A stretch of DNA of 64,000 nucleotides from an uncultured Ruminococcus sp. (GTDB lineage: Bacteria; Bacillota; Clostridia; Oscillospirales; Ruminococcaceae). Positions 1 through 7,819 of the stretch are shown in pieces. The position numbers and the translations under genes are program-made. Position 1 is the stretch's first letter, and the number at the start of each line of letters is the position of its first letter. Location: contig UQPZ01000001.1 of the NCBI GenBank assembly GCA_900543145.1, forward strand, positions 248,001 through 312,000. The letters run 5' to 3'. The notes under the pieces were generated by a model. It was not told the origin of the DNA. It did not search any database and was given only the letters and a program-made list of their open reading frames with translations.

Positions 1-551
1 ATGTTTACGTTCCCTGCGAGGTCTGTAAGGGGAAAAGATACAACCGTGAAACGCTGGAAATAAAGTATAAGGGCAAATCTATATATGATGTGCTGGAAAT
101 GACAGTCGAAGAGGGAGTAAGCTTTTTTGAGAATATCCCTAAAATAAAAAGAAAGCTTGAAACCCTGTACGAGGTAGGCCTTGGATATATAAAGATCGGT
201 CAGCCGGCTACAACGCTTTCCGGAGGAGAGGCTCAGAGAGTAAAGCTTGCGACCGAACTTTCAAAGCGGTCAACGGGCAAGACGATATATATTCTTGACG
301 AGCCTACAACGGGTCTTCATACTGCTGACGTTCATAAGCTGATAGAAGTATTGCAGAAGCTTTGCGACGCAGGAAATACCGTTTTGGTAATTGAGCATAA
401 CCTGGACGTTATAAAAACTGCCGACTATATTATAGATCTGGGACCTGAGGGCGGCAACCGGGGCGGAGAAATCGTTGTAACGGGAACTCCTGAGGAAATT
501 GCCGCTTGCGAAAAATCATATACAGGTCATTACCTGAAAAAAATGCTATAG
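1..551 (+). CDS. uvrA: UvrABC excision nuclease subunit A, C-terminal part (5' end outside window)
   Basis: This is the tail of UvrA, the ATPase that recognises DNA damage and loads UvrB in nucleotide excision repair. The reading frame is open from base 3, so the gene began upstream. Visible are a CxxC zinc-finger half (CEVC, about bases 15-26), the ABC signature [16 protein letters not shown], the Walker B segment [11 protein letters not shown] and the switch histidine in VIEHNLD. The end of the frame, just after a GTPEEIA-type segment, matches the usual UvrA C-terminus. A hairpin terminator follows within about 15 bases, so uvrA ends its transcription unit. Identification is secure; only the start is missing. 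Confidence 0.97.
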   Translation, partial: VYVPCEVCKGKRYNRETLEIKYKGKSIYDVLEMTVEEGVSFFENIPKIKRKLETLYEVGLGYIKIGQPATTLSGGEAQRVKLATELSKRSTGKTIYILDEPTTGLHTADVHKLIEVLQKLCDAGNTVLVIEHNLDVIKTADYIIDLGPEGGNRGGEIVVTGTPEEIAACEKSYTGHYLKKML

Positions 552-563
552 AAGTATTATCGA

Positions 564-589
564 GAGCGGCTCTCTGCCGCTCTTTTTTG
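564..589 (+). terminator. Rho-independent terminator after uvrA
   Basis: A perfect 7-bp stem GAGCGGC/GCCGCTC with a 5-base loop is followed directly by six Ts. It lies 12 bases after the uvrA stop codon. Confidence 0.9.
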
Positions 590-601
590 TGCGTTTTTTA
601 C

Positions 602-630
602 TTGCAATTAACAATGGTTCATGATATAAT
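602..630 (+). promoter_or_regulatory. Vegetative promoter for the dnaD-like/dnaI-like pair
   Basis: TTGCAA and TATAAT are separated by exactly 17 bases. The -10 ends 32 bases before the start codon at 663, and the uvrA terminator lies just upstream, so this is the natural promoter of the next operon. It was read by eye and not tested. Confidence 0.75.
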
Positions 631-662
631 TAAAAGCAAGAAAAAAGTAAAGGGCTGAAAAA

Positions 663-1697
663 ATGATATATCGGATAAGCTGTGACCGCTGGGGAAGGTT
701 TTTTTCCGTACCGTGCAGTGTTGTTGACGATTATATAAAACTAAGCGACGGAGAATTTGTAAAAGTTCTGCTGTGTATTCTGTGCAGCAATTCCAATATT
801 GCCGATACCGAGCTTCTGGCGGAGCAAGCGGGAGTAAGTGAACAAACTGCTCACGACGCCGTTATATATTGGATAGGAAGAGGAGTTATAGCAGCCGACA
901 AAATTGAGGGCGGCTGTATTAAAGCTTCAGCTGATGAAGGGAAAAAAGCTGCTGAGCCGATTGTTAGGACAGCACCGGTAAGCACCGCAGAATCTGTTAA
1001 TCCGGGACGCAATTCTTCGGCAGTAAGATCATTGGTAAAATATTCTCCGAAAGAACTGGCAGAGATCGCAGATAAAAATGAAGAAATAAAAATGCTTATA
1101 AACGATATACAGAAAACTCTTTGCCGGACTATAAACGCTACCGAAACGGCAGGTCTAGTGAATTTATACGAATACTACGGCTTTTCAGCGGCTTCAATAC
1201 TTATGATAGCCGAGTACTGCCGACAGCTCGGAAAGGACAGATTTGCATACATAGAAACAGTAGCAAGAAACTGGTTTGAACGAGGTATTGTAAGCTATTC
1301 GGATATTGAGGCGGAAATTATAAGGCAGTCAAAGGCTAGATCTTATCAGAATAAGGCGGCGAAGGTATTAGGACTTGATAGCAAGCCGTCAAAAAGGCAG
1401 ATTGAATACTTCGATAAATGGAATCAAATGGGCTTCGGTACGGATATGCTGGAAATCGCTTATGAAAAGTGCATGGACAGCAAAAACAAGCTGAGTTTCA
1501 GCTATATTGACGGGATACTGAAAAACTGGGCGGGAAAGAGTATAAAATCTCCAGAACAGGCAGCTGACGATGATGTGAAGTTTTCAGGAACAACAAAAAA
1601 GAAGTACAGCGAAAAAAATAAGGAAACCTCCTATGACCTTGATGAATGGGAGCAGTTTGCCATGAACTATAATCCTAACAGCAAGGGTGGTAAATAA
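663..1697 (+). CDS. DnaD-like primosomal protein with two DnaD-type C-terminal domains
   Basis: This 344-residue protein probably acts with the next gene in loading the replicative helicase. The first ~90 residues form a winged-helix-like region (LLAEQAGVSEQTAHDAVIYW, about 51-70). After a linker there are two copies of the DnaD/DnaB C-terminal (DDBH2-like) fold, roughly residues 140-215 and 235-305. Each ends in the family pattern Y-I-x-x-[IV]-x-x-[NW]-W (YIETVARNWFERGI and YIDGILKNWAGKSI). A start at 663 has an AAAGGGC ribosome site. The stop overlaps the next start by one base (TAATG), so the two are translationally coupled. DnaD-like identity is firm; whether it replaces DnaB or DnaD of Bacillus is inferred. 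Confidence 0.85.
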   Translation: MIYRISCDRWGRFFSVPCSVVDDYIKLSDGEFVKVLLCILCSNSNIADTELLAEQAGVSEQTAHDAVIYWIGRGVIAADKIEGGCIKASADEGKKAAEPIVRTAPVSTAESVNPGRNSSAVRSLVKYSPKELAEIADKNEEIKMLINDIQKTLCRTINATETAGLVNLYEYYGFSAASILMIAEYCRQLGKDRFAYIETVARNWFERGIVSYSDIEAEIIRQSKARSYQNKAAKVLGLDSKPSKRQIEYFDKWNQMGFGTDMLEIAYEKCMDSKNKLSFSYIDGILKNWAGKSIKSPEQAADDDVKFSGTTKKKYSEKNKETSYDLDEWEQFAMNYNPNSKGGK

Positions 1698-2677
1698 TGA
1701 AGTACAGTGAACAGGCTTTTGAACGGGCAGAGGCGGAACTGAGCAGACGACGCAGGAATGCCGAGAGGATACACACGGAGCGAACAGCTGAGATAAGTCA
1801 GCTTGCACCTGAAATAGATGTATTGCAGAAGTCGTTGGCAAATACCGGAACTCAGCTTATCAGACTTGTCATGGAAAAAAGAGATGATACCGCTGAGATC
1901 ATTGATATCGTAAAAGAAAAAAACCTCAGAACACAGGAAGCGGTCAGGGAGCTGCTTGAAGCCGTTAAGGGTGACAGAGATTATCTTGATATTCCCTATA
2001 CCTGTAAAAAGTGCGGGGATACCGGGTATATCGGCGGTACAAGATGTGATTGCTTTAAAAAGCTTCTGAAAAAATATACTATTGAGGATATAAATCAGAA
2101 TTGTCATATCAAGCTTCACGATTTTTGTGAATTCCGTCTTGAGTACTATGATAACGGAAGCTCCGGCGGAGTTTCGCCCAGAGAAAAGATGGCTCAGAAT
2201 TATCAGTATTGCAGGGATTATGCATTGAACTTCGGAAACGGTTCCCCTTCGCTGTTTTTTTTCGGGAAAACTGGTTTGGGAAAAACTTTTCTTTCCTCAT
2301 GTATTGCAAAGCAGCTGACGGAAAACGGCTTTAATGTTGCTTTCGGTTCAATACTGGATTTTCTCAGGGCAGTTGAGAATGAACGGTTCGGAAGATCTGA
2401 AGGGGATACTCTCAGTATACTTATCGGCGCTGATCTGCTTATCCTAGACGATCTTGGTTCAGAATTTCAGACGGCGTTTAACGAATCGGCTTTATATGAC
2501 ATTATAAACAGCAGAATAAATCTTGATAAGCCTACGATAATTTCAACAAATCTTTCTGTATCTGAACTGAACGGAAGATATAATGAGAGAATTGTTTCGA
2601 GAATTACAGGCTGCTTTGAACCTATTCCTTTTCTTGGCAAGGATATACGCCATGTGAAAAGACAGTTTCAGTATTGA
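1697..2677 (+). CDS. DnaI/DnaC-like helicase-loader ATPase
   Basis: This 326-residue AAA+ ATPase resembles DnaI/DnaC, which loads the replicative helicase. Residues 1-95 are charged and probably coiled coil. A compact Cys cluster (C103, C106, C117, C119) then looks like a zinc knuckle, as in the DnaI N-terminal domain. The Walker A motif GKTGLGKT is at 190-197, Walker B LLILDD at about 247-252, and a sensor-1-like STN at about 283-285. It overlaps the DnaD-like gene by one base. IstB transposition helpers share this fold, but the gene has no transposase partner, and the DnaD-like neighbour argues for a housekeeping primosome role. Confidence 0.88.
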   Translation: MKYSEQAFERAEAELSRRRRNAERIHTERTAEISQLAPEIDVLQKSLANTGTQLIRLVMEKRDDTAEIIDIVKEKNLRTQEAVRELLEAVKGDRDYLDIPYTCKKCGDTGYIGGTRCDCFKKLLKKYTIEDINQNCHIKLHDFCEFRLEYYDNGSSGGVSPREKMAQNYQYCRDYALNFGNGSPSLFFFGKTGLGKTFLSSCIAKQLTENGFNVAFGSILDFLRAVENERFGRSEGDTLSILIGADLLILDDLGSEFQTAFNESALYDIINSRINLDKPTIISTNLSVSELNGRYNERIVSRITGCFEPIPFLGKDIRHVKRQFQY

Positions 2678-2706
2678 AAAGCTTTTGTTTCAAAGATTAT
2701 ATATCA

Positions 2707-2744
2707 ATACCCGGAGGGATTCATAAGTCCTACCGGGTATTTTC
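2707..2744 (+). terminator. Terminator after the primosome pair
   Basis: An 8-bp stem ATACCCGG/CCGGGTAT, probably extended inward by GGA/TCC, is followed by TTTT. It lies 30 bases after the stop of the DnaI-like gene. Confidence 0.7.
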
Positions 2745-2757
2745 ACATAAAATAAAA

Positions 2758-2777
2758 GACAGCCGTTAAAGGCTGTC
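2758..2777 (-). terminator. Minus-strand terminator of the small Cys-rich gene
   Basis: A perfect 7-bp stem GACAGCC/GGCTGTC has a 6-base loop. On the minus strand it is followed by a T-rich run (TTTTATTTTA). It sits 22 bases past the stop of the gene at 2799-3014, and back to back with the plus-strand terminator. Confidence 0.75.
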
Positions 2778-2798
2778 GATAAATTCGGGAATATGTAA

Positions 2799-3014
2799 TT
2801 ATATAATATCGTCTTCCTGATTAGGAATACTCAGCTGTTTTTTCGGAATACGCTTGATTGGATCGTATACCCATTTTTTACAGCTGTAGTCAGCATCAAC
2901 CAGTCCCTGCTTTTCACATAAAACCTTATTGCCTTCCTTTGAGCGGTTACCGTAGAGGCAATATGAGCATGAAGGCTGAATTTCATTTCCGAAGTAATTC
3001 TTTTTCTTAGCCAT
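2799..3014 (-). CDS. Small Cys-rich protein, probable zinc-binding, function unknown
   Basis: This 71-residue basic protein opens with a KKK run. It has four cysteines, at 16, 19, 33 and 45 (CSYC then single Cys in VLCEKQG and YSCKKW), spaced like a small zinc ribbon. The C-terminus is acidic (NQEDDII). An AAAGGAG ribosome site lies about 12 bases before the ATG, and a dedicated terminator follows. A TATAAT at 3059-3064 (minus strand) with only a weak -35 could be its promoter. There is no signal peptide or membrane segment. I do not recognise a named family. Coding status rests on the ribosome site, the terminator and the ordered Cys pattern. Confidence 0.75.
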   Translation of the reverse strand: MAKKKNYFGNEIQPSCSYCLYGNRSKEGNKVLCEKQGLVDADYSCKKWVYDPIKRIPKKQLSIPNQEDDII

Positions 3015-3084
3015 AATATATACAACTCCTTTAAAGTAATTGATTATTTTACTTTTTTATTATAACATAGTTCTTTACAAATTA

Positions 3085-4146
3085 CTAGTCTTTTCTCAAA
3101 ACTAATAAAAAAATCATCATTATTAAGCAAATTGACGGAACAAAATTGTTAAAATCGACGATTATTTCAGGCTGAGCTGCGGAAGCGGCAACATATTTGT
3201 TATTGAAAAGCATAAATATAAATAAACTTACAAAATATTGAATTATAAAGCAAATTCCTCTTGTTAAAAAAAACATTCTTAGGGAAAAGCTGTTTTGATT
3301 TACCGCTATTATCTGAAGTATAACGCATATTCCGCCAAACCCGCAGATTGATGTTATAAGCGGGATCAGTCGGTACGGAGCTCCTGTAAGACGGGTTACT
3401 GAGGATATTTCAAGAAAGGATTTTATCAAAACTGAACCGTTGTCAGTTATATTGAAATTATCAGCTAACAGACCGAATACGTTGCAGCTATCCAATACGG
3501 AGATTATTGTAGAGAAAAAAACAATTAGGGCGCACATCACGAAAAGCGATCTTCCGGCTTCGGTTATAGAATTAATTACTGTTTCAGGTTTAAAAACAAA
3601 GGAATTGCCACTGTCAAGGCACTTTAGCTTAAAAATTCTGTTCATTACCATTCCCACCAGGAAATTAGCTGTAAGTATTGATAGAAACATTAAAAGACCA
3701 ACTTTTTTGCTTCCGAATACTGCAAGTCCGACTGCTCCGGTAAGAAATGCAGGACCTCCTGCATAGCAGTAGCAGCTCATTATTTCAGCTGTTCTGGGCG
3801 GTATTTTTTCTTCCTTGACCATATCTGAAAGAAGTTTTATGCCGATAGGGTAGCCTGATATATTTTCCAGAATAAAAATAAAAAACAAATTATCCGGTAC
3901 ATTAAGTATGTATTTACTGAAAAAATGAAAAGGCTTTGATATATATGAATATATACGGCTTTTTATTATAACGCCTGAAACTGCCATAAATGCAAATAAA
4001 GATGGTACAATAATATTAATACATCTGAATATTGATTCGATTATTCCATCGGTCACTGCTTCTGCATTAGTAATTAAAAGCACACAGTAAAGAATTGCTG
4101 CTGCGCTAAATAAATAGGGAGCGGTCTTTTGTTTGGTTAATATCAT
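3085..4146 (-). CDS. ylbJ: Sporulation integral membrane protein YlbJ (SpoVV family)
   Basis: This 353-residue polytopic membrane protein belongs to the YlbJ family. In Bacillus subtilis the family member, renamed SpoVV, is made under sigma-E and moves dipicolinic acid across the outer forespore membrane. The family segment SGYPIGIKLLSDMVKEEKIP is followed by a CYCYAGGPAFLTGAVG loop. Around eight to ten hydrophobic segments can be drawn. I place the start at 4146, not at an in-frame ATG 21 bases upstream, because AGGAGG (4151-4156) sits 4 bases before this ATG. It is divergent from yqfC-yqfD and shares with it a 100-base region holding a candidate sigma-E-type promoter. Confidence 0.85.
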   Translation of the reverse strand: MILTKQKTAPYLFSAAAILYCVLLITNAEAVTDGIIESIFRCINIIVPSLFAFMAVSGVIIKSRIYSYISKPFHFFSKYILNVPDNLFFIFILENISGYPIGIKLLSDMVKEEKIPPRTAEIMSCYCYAGGPAFLTGAVGLAVFGSKKVGLLMFLSILTANFLVGMVMNRIFKLKCLDSGNSFVFKPETVINSITEAGRSLFVMCALIVFFSTIISVLDSCNVFGLLADNFNITDNGSVLIKSFLEISSVTRLTGAPYRLIPLITSICGFGGICVILQIIAVNQNSFSLRMFFLTRGICFIIQYFVSLFIFMLFNNKYVAASAAQPEIIVDFNNFVPSICLIMMIFLLVLRKD

Positions 4147-4186
4147 AATTCCTCCTGTATAGGTCATCCGTTTTATTTATCATTTA

Positions 4187-4215
4187 AGTATATGTCCGAA
4201 AGTCGGACAATATAA
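4187..4215 (-). promoter_or_regulatory. Candidate sigma-E-type promoter for ylbJ, with a perfect inverted repeat in its spacer
   Basis: Read on the minus strand, TTATATT (4209-4215), a 14-base spacer and CATATACT (4187-4194) resemble the sporulation sigma-E pattern (KMATATT, 14-15 bases, CATACAnT), with two mismatches in the -10. A perfect 6-bp inverted repeat GTCCGA-AAG-TCGGAC (4194-4208) fills the spacer. Because the spacer is symmetrical, a poorer mirror-image pair can be drawn on the plus strand towards yqfC. This rests on pattern matching alone. SigE control of ylbJ is known in Bacillus. Confidence 0.45.
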
Positions 4216-4245
4216 TTGTATAAAAAAGAAAACGGAGTGATCTGC

Positions 4246-4530
4246 ATGAAAAGAAAAGCGCCAAATATAAAATTCACAGGAAAAGCAAAGGAATTTATGT
4301 GTCTTAACTCATACATAAATATTCTTGACAACAAGAAGGTTATTATTGAAAACTGCAAGCAGATACTTGAATGCAACGAAGTACTTGCACGGGTAACTAC
4401 AGGCAGCTTTCAGATCGAAATTTGGGGTCACGATCTTTCTTTAAGCAATTACTGTACGGATTCAGTAGAGGTTACCGGTACTGTAGAATCCGTTTCACTT
4501 ACATCCAGAAGGCTGAAGGAGAGAGAATAA
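4246..4530 (+). CDS. yqfC: Sporulation protein YqfC
   Basis: This 94-residue protein of the YqfC family is expressed in the mother cell during sporulation in Bacillus; its biochemical role is unknown. The family core is visible as a beta-rich segment: NKKVIIENCKQILECN, followed by VEVTGTVESVSL. I choose the ATG at 4246 (MKRKAPN) because GGAG lies 8 bases before it. An in-frame start at 4216 would add ten residues without a ribosome site. Its stop overlaps the yqfD start by one base. The order yqfC-yqfD-phoH-ybeY-dgkA-era is the Bacillus order. Confidence 0.88.
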   Translation: MKRKAPNIKFTGKAKEFMCLNSYINILDNKKVIIENCKQILECNEVLARVTTGSFQIEIWGHDLSLSNYCTDSVEVTGTVESVSLTSRRLKERE

Positions 4531-5717
4531 TGAGCTTTGGAAATATAAGCTATGAAATAATCGGTGACAGCTATGAAAAGCTGTATAAATTTATTATGGA
4601 AAATAATATTCCCTGCAAAAGCATAACAGAGATCAAGGGAATACTATATCTTGAAACATCTATATGGTGCAAAGGTATAATTGAAGAAGAATTCGATTTG
4701 CTTTCCCTTGAATATAAAATAACAAAGAAAAAGGGACTTTTCTTTCTAATAAAAAGATTCATAGGACGCAAAGGTCTTGTTGCAGGAGGCGTTCTGGTCT
4801 TAATTATATCATTTATAATGTCAAATTTAATGCTCAAGTTAGAAATATTATGTGACAGCGAAGAGATCAGAAGGGATATAACCGCTGTTCTTCATGAAAA
4901 CGGAGTTGACACGGGCTGTTTTATTCCATCTATCAACTGTACAGTACTGGAAAGGGAGCTGAAACAGAAGGTAGACGGTATTTCATGGGCGGGAATTACC
5001 TGTGACGGTTCTTCTCTTATAATAGACGTTGTCGAAAATGTTGACAAGCCTGAATCCCGAAAAATAAGAATGCCTTGCGATCTTGTAGCAAAATATGACG
5101 CAGTTATTGATAAAATCGAGGTGTACGACGGACAGCTGGTAACAACTGTAGGGAGCGGTGTAAAGAAGGGCGATATACTTGTAAGCGGAACAGTTATTAC
5201 TGAAAAGATATCCTATAAAGACGGCAAGGAAATTAAAGACGTAACTCAAAGATACGCAAGATCTTTAGGCAAGATATACGGCACCTTTATTCAGTCCCAA
5301 ACCTTTTATCAGCCTTTTAACGATGTAAAGGATGTTACATCAGAAAAACCTGTAAAAAAGAATTATTTTAAACTTTTTGACGCTGATATCCCATTGTTTT
5401 TTTCAAAGGAGGAGGGAAGATTCAGCGAAAGCTCAAGTACCAACAGATTTTCTATATTCGGTTTTGAACTTCCTATCGGAATAACTCATACCGAATTACA
5501 TAAAATAACACGGGAAAATTATACTTATTCGGAAGATGAGGCTTTAAGTCTGGCAAATGAACAGGCTGATAAATATGAAAATAATTTTTTAGAAGACTAT
5601 GAGATAAAGAAAGCTGAACGTTCCGAAAAAATTACCGATGAAGGCGCGGAAGTAACGGTTCAGTATACTTTGTACGGAGATATAAGCCGGGAGGTAGAGT
5701 TTTTTATAAATAAGTAG
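4530..5717 (+). CDS. yqfD: Sporulation protein YqfD
   Basis: YqfD-family sporulation protein of 395 residues, close to the usual length. It has a soluble N-terminal part and a membrane segment at about residues 83-104 (GLVAGGVLVLIISFIMSNLM). This is followed by a FtsQ/POTRA-like extracytoplasmic region (CDSEEIRRDITAVLHENGVD) and a C-terminal part containing VGSGVKKGDILVSG, as in other YqfD proteins. The true start is the ATG at 4530, overlapping yqfC (TAATG) with GAAGGAGAG upstream. A longer open frame from 4371 runs through yqfC in another frame and is not real. No clear terminator follows. Confidence 0.9.
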   Translation: MSFGNISYEIIGDSYEKLYKFIMENNIPCKSITEIKGILYLETSIWCKGIIEEEFDLLSLEYKITKKKGLFFLIKRFIGRKGLVAGGVLVLIISFIMSNLMLKLEILCDSEEIRRDITAVLHENGVDTGCFIPSINCTVLERELKQKVDGISWAGITCDGSSLIIDVVENVDKPESRKIRMPCDLVAKYDAVIDKIEVYDGQLVTTVGSGVKKGDILVSGTVITEKISYKDGKEIKDVTQRYARSLGKIYGTFIQSQTFYQPFNDVKDVTSEKPVKKNYFKLFDADIPLFFSKEEGRFSESSSTNRFSIFGFELPIGITHTELHKITRENYTYSEDEALSLANEQADKYENNFLEDYEIKKAERSEKITDEGAEVTVQYTLYGDISREVEFFINK

Positions 5718-5748
5718 AGATATTGCCTGAAAAACACCGCCGTATACA

Positions 5749-5777
5749 TTGCATTCTGAAAAAAAATATGATATACT
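5749..5777 (+). promoter_or_regulatory. Vegetative promoter for the phoH-ybeY-dgkA-era operon
   Basis: TTGCAT, 17 bases, then TATACT. It lies in the 123-base gap after yqfD, so the housekeeping genes downstream need not depend on sporulation transcription of yqfCD. Confidence 0.6.
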
Positions 5778-5796
5778 TATAAAGGTATAAAATAAA

Positions 5797-5820
5797 GGCA
5801 AGGCTTGGGATCAAGCTGCC
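5797..5820 (+). other. Hairpin in the phoH leader
   Basis: GGCA-(AG)-GCTTG, loop GGAT, CAAGC-TGCC forms a 9-bp stem with a two-base bulge. It lies between the promoter and the phoH start and is not followed by a T run, so it is a leader structure and not a terminator. It ends about 20 bases before the start codon. Function unknown. Confidence 0.5.
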
Positions 5821-5840
5821 GAAAGGATTGATTATTTTTA

Positions 5841-6821
5841 ATGATAGAAAAAACTATAAATGTTGACAGAATGGACGTTGTTTTAAATCTGTTTGGTAAT
5901 TACGATGAAAATATCAATCTCATTCAGAGACAGTATAATGTCGTTATACTCAGCCGAGGAAGCGATATTAAAATAACGGGCGAGGAAGAAAACGTATATT
6001 CAGCTTCTAAAGCTGTTGAAGCGCTTATTACTCTAGCGAATAAGGGCGAAAATATAAATGAGCAGAATATCAGATATATTTTTTCATTGGTCAAAGAAGG
6101 CGCTCAGAATGAAATACAGAATCTTACCGACGACGGTATCTGTGTTACAATGAAAGGCAGGATAGTAAAGCCTAAAACTCTGGGGCAGAAAAAATATGTA
6201 GACGCAATAAGAAGTAAAACCATCGTTCTGGGAGTCGGACCTGCCGGAACCGGAAAGACTTATCTGGCTGTAGCTATGGCGGTAAAGGCTTTTAGAGCGC
6301 ATGAGGTAAATAAAATAATTCTTACAAGACCTGCAGTTGAAGCGGGGGAAAAGCTTGGATTTCTTCCGGGAGATCTTCAGAATAAGGTAGACCCGTATCT
6401 CAGACCTCTTTATGATGCATTGTTTGAAATGCTGGGACCTGAAACGTTTGCAAAGCAGCAGGAAAGAGGCTGCATAGAGGTAGCTCCGCTTGCATATATG
6501 AGGGGACGCACTCTTGACGATTCGTTCATTATTCTTGATGAAGCACAGAATACCACTCCGGAGCAGATGAAGATGTTCCTGACTCGGCTTGGATTTAATT
6601 CTAAAATTGTCATTACCGGAGATGTAACTCAGATCGATCTGCCGGATTCAAGAAAATCAGGTCTCATTGAAGCGTCAAGAGTGTTAAAGGGCATAGATGA
6701 TATTTCCATAAACAGGTTTACAGAAAAGGACGTTGTAAGACATAAGCTTGTTCAGGATATAATAAAGGCTTATGAAAAATATTACGAGAAAGGAAATTCA
6801 GGCAGTCATGGGAAAGGTTAA
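5841..6821 (+). CDS. phoH: PhoH family P-loop ATPase
   Basis: This 326-residue cytoplasmic ATPase belongs to the PhoH family, thought to act in RNA metabolism. The N-terminal ~100 residues carry a KH-like region (VVILSRGSDIKITGEEENV). The PhoH core has the Walker A motif GPAGTGKT at 133-140 and the Walker B segment DDSFIILDEAQNTTPEQ, then ITGDVTQIDLP. Its 3' end overlaps ybeY by 14 bases. The phoH-ybeY pairing is very widely conserved and suggests shared work in rRNA maturation. The ribosome site is modest (AAAGGA, about 13 bases upstream). Confidence 0.95.
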   Translation: MIEKTINVDRMDVVLNLFGNYDENINLIQRQYNVVILSRGSDIKITGEEENVYSASKAVEALITLANKGENINEQNIRYIFSLVKEGAQNEIQNLTDDGICVTMKGRIVKPKTLGQKKYVDAIRSKTIVLGVGPAGTGKTYLAVAMAVKAFRAHEVNKIILTRPAVEAGEKLGFLPGDLQNKVDPYLRPLYDALFEMLGPETFAKQQERGCIEVAPLAYMRGRTLDDSFIILDEAQNTTPEQMKMFLTRLGFNSKIVITGDVTQIDLPDSRKSGLIEASRVLKGIDDISINRFTEKDVVRHKLVQDIIKAYEKYYEKGNSGSHGKG

Positions 6822-7323
6822 AGTGCTGATTACGGATAATCAGAATATTTGCAAAATTCCTGTAGGTATCCGTCTTTTAATAAGGAAATGCTGTCACGCA
6901 GTGCTTGTCAGCGAAGGCATGAATGACGATTATGAAGTAAGCGTTTCTTTTGTTGACGATAATGAGATACACAGGTTGAATAAGGAATTCAGAAATATTG
7001 ACCGAGCAACCGATGTGCTTTCGTTTCCTCTCGGAGAAAACGGTGAATATGACATAAACAATGAAACAAATGCATATCTCCTTGGTGATATTGTTATTTC
7101 AGCTGAAACAGCGTACAAGCAGTCTGAAATTTACGGACATTCAATTGAGCGTGAAATAGGATTTTTAACTGTTCATTCTATGCTTCACCTTATTGGTTAT
7201 GATCATGAAGAAAGCAAGCTTCAGGAACGTCTGATGCGTGAAAGAGAAGAAAGCATTCTGTCAGTTCTCGGAATATCGCGGGATCAGAGCTTTGTAATTG
7301 ATGAGCATGAATATAAAAAGTAA
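6808..7323 (+). CDS. ybeY: Endoribonuclease YbeY (rRNA maturation factor)
   Basis: This 171-residue metal-dependent endoribonuclease takes part in 16S rRNA 3' processing and ribosome quality control. The zinc site HSMLHLIGYDH (H123, H127, H133) matches the H-x3-H-x5-H signature. The upstream RATDVLSFPL segment is also diagnostic. I prefer the ATG at 6808, preceded by GAAAGGA, over an in-frame ATG 36 bases earlier that would deepen the overlap with phoH. It is followed almost at once by dgkA, which begins inside its last codons. Confidence 0.95.
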   Translation: MGKVKVLITDNQNICKIPVGIRLLIRKCCHAVLVSEGMNDDYEVSVSFVDDNEIHRLNKEFRNIDRATDVLSFPLGENGEYDINNETNAYLLGDIVISAETAYKQSEIYGHSIEREIGFLTVHSMLHLIGYDHEESKLQERLMREREESILSVLGISRDQSFVIDEHEYKK

Positions 7324-7819
7324 TTTAAAGCGTTTTCTGAAAGGCTTTAAATATGCCTTTTCAGGAATAGGTTACTGTATTAAAACAGAAAGAAATATGC
7401 GTTTTCACCTCTGTGCTGCTTTTTATGTAATACTTTTTATGGGATTTTACGAATTTACACGATGTGAAAAGATGGTGATTTTTCTTACAATAAGCGCAGT
7501 AATATGCTTAGAGCTTGTAAACAGCGCTATTGAAAGGTGTATTGATCTGATCTCCCTTAAATACGATCCTCTTGCTAAGAAAGCCAAAGACGCAGCGGCC
7601 GGAGCAGTTTTATGTTCGGCTGTTTTTTCGGTAATTATAGGATCAATTATTTTCTGGGATCCCGAGGTGTTTTCAGAGATTTTCAAGTATTTTGCAGGAA
7701 ATTCTGCCGCGCTGATCGGAATAATAATCTCTGCTGTGCTTTGGTTCATTTTTATTTTTTCAGTTCAAGCAGAAAAAAAGTTTATTGACAATAATGATAA
7801 GGATATAAAAAATGAATAA
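7301..7819 (+). CDS. dgkA: Undecaprenol/diacylglycerol kinase family membrane protein
   Basis: DgkA-type small membrane kinase; Gram-positive members phosphorylate undecaprenol and so recycle the carrier lipid for cell-wall synthesis. The active-site pattern ELVNSAIERCIDL and the segment KKAKDAAAGAVL are clear. At about 172 residues it is longer than usual (about 120-130). The excess is a fourth hydrophobic segment near the C-terminus (LIGIIISAVLWFIFIFSVQA). The start is uncertain: TTG 7298, ATG 7301 and ATG 7307 are in frame, none with a strong ribosome site, and all lie within the end of ybeY, so coupling is likely. Confidence 0.88.
   Translation: MSMNIKSNLKRFLKGFKYAFSGIGYCIKTERNMRFHLCAAFYVILFMGFYEFTRCEKMVIFLTISAVICLELVNSAIERCIDLISLKYDPLAKKAKDAAAGAVLCSAVFSVIIGSIIFWDPEVFSEIFKYFAGNSAALIGIIISAVLWFIFIFSVQAEKKFIDNNDKDIKNE

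Noticed and set aside
1697..2677. IstB transposition helper
   Set aside because: It shares the fold, but there is no IstA transposase or terminal repeat, and the DnaD-like partner supports a primosome role.
4371..4529. Longer yqfD frame beginning inside yqfC
   Set aside because: It overlaps yqfC in another frame; the TAATG junction with AAGGAGAG marks the real start at 4530.
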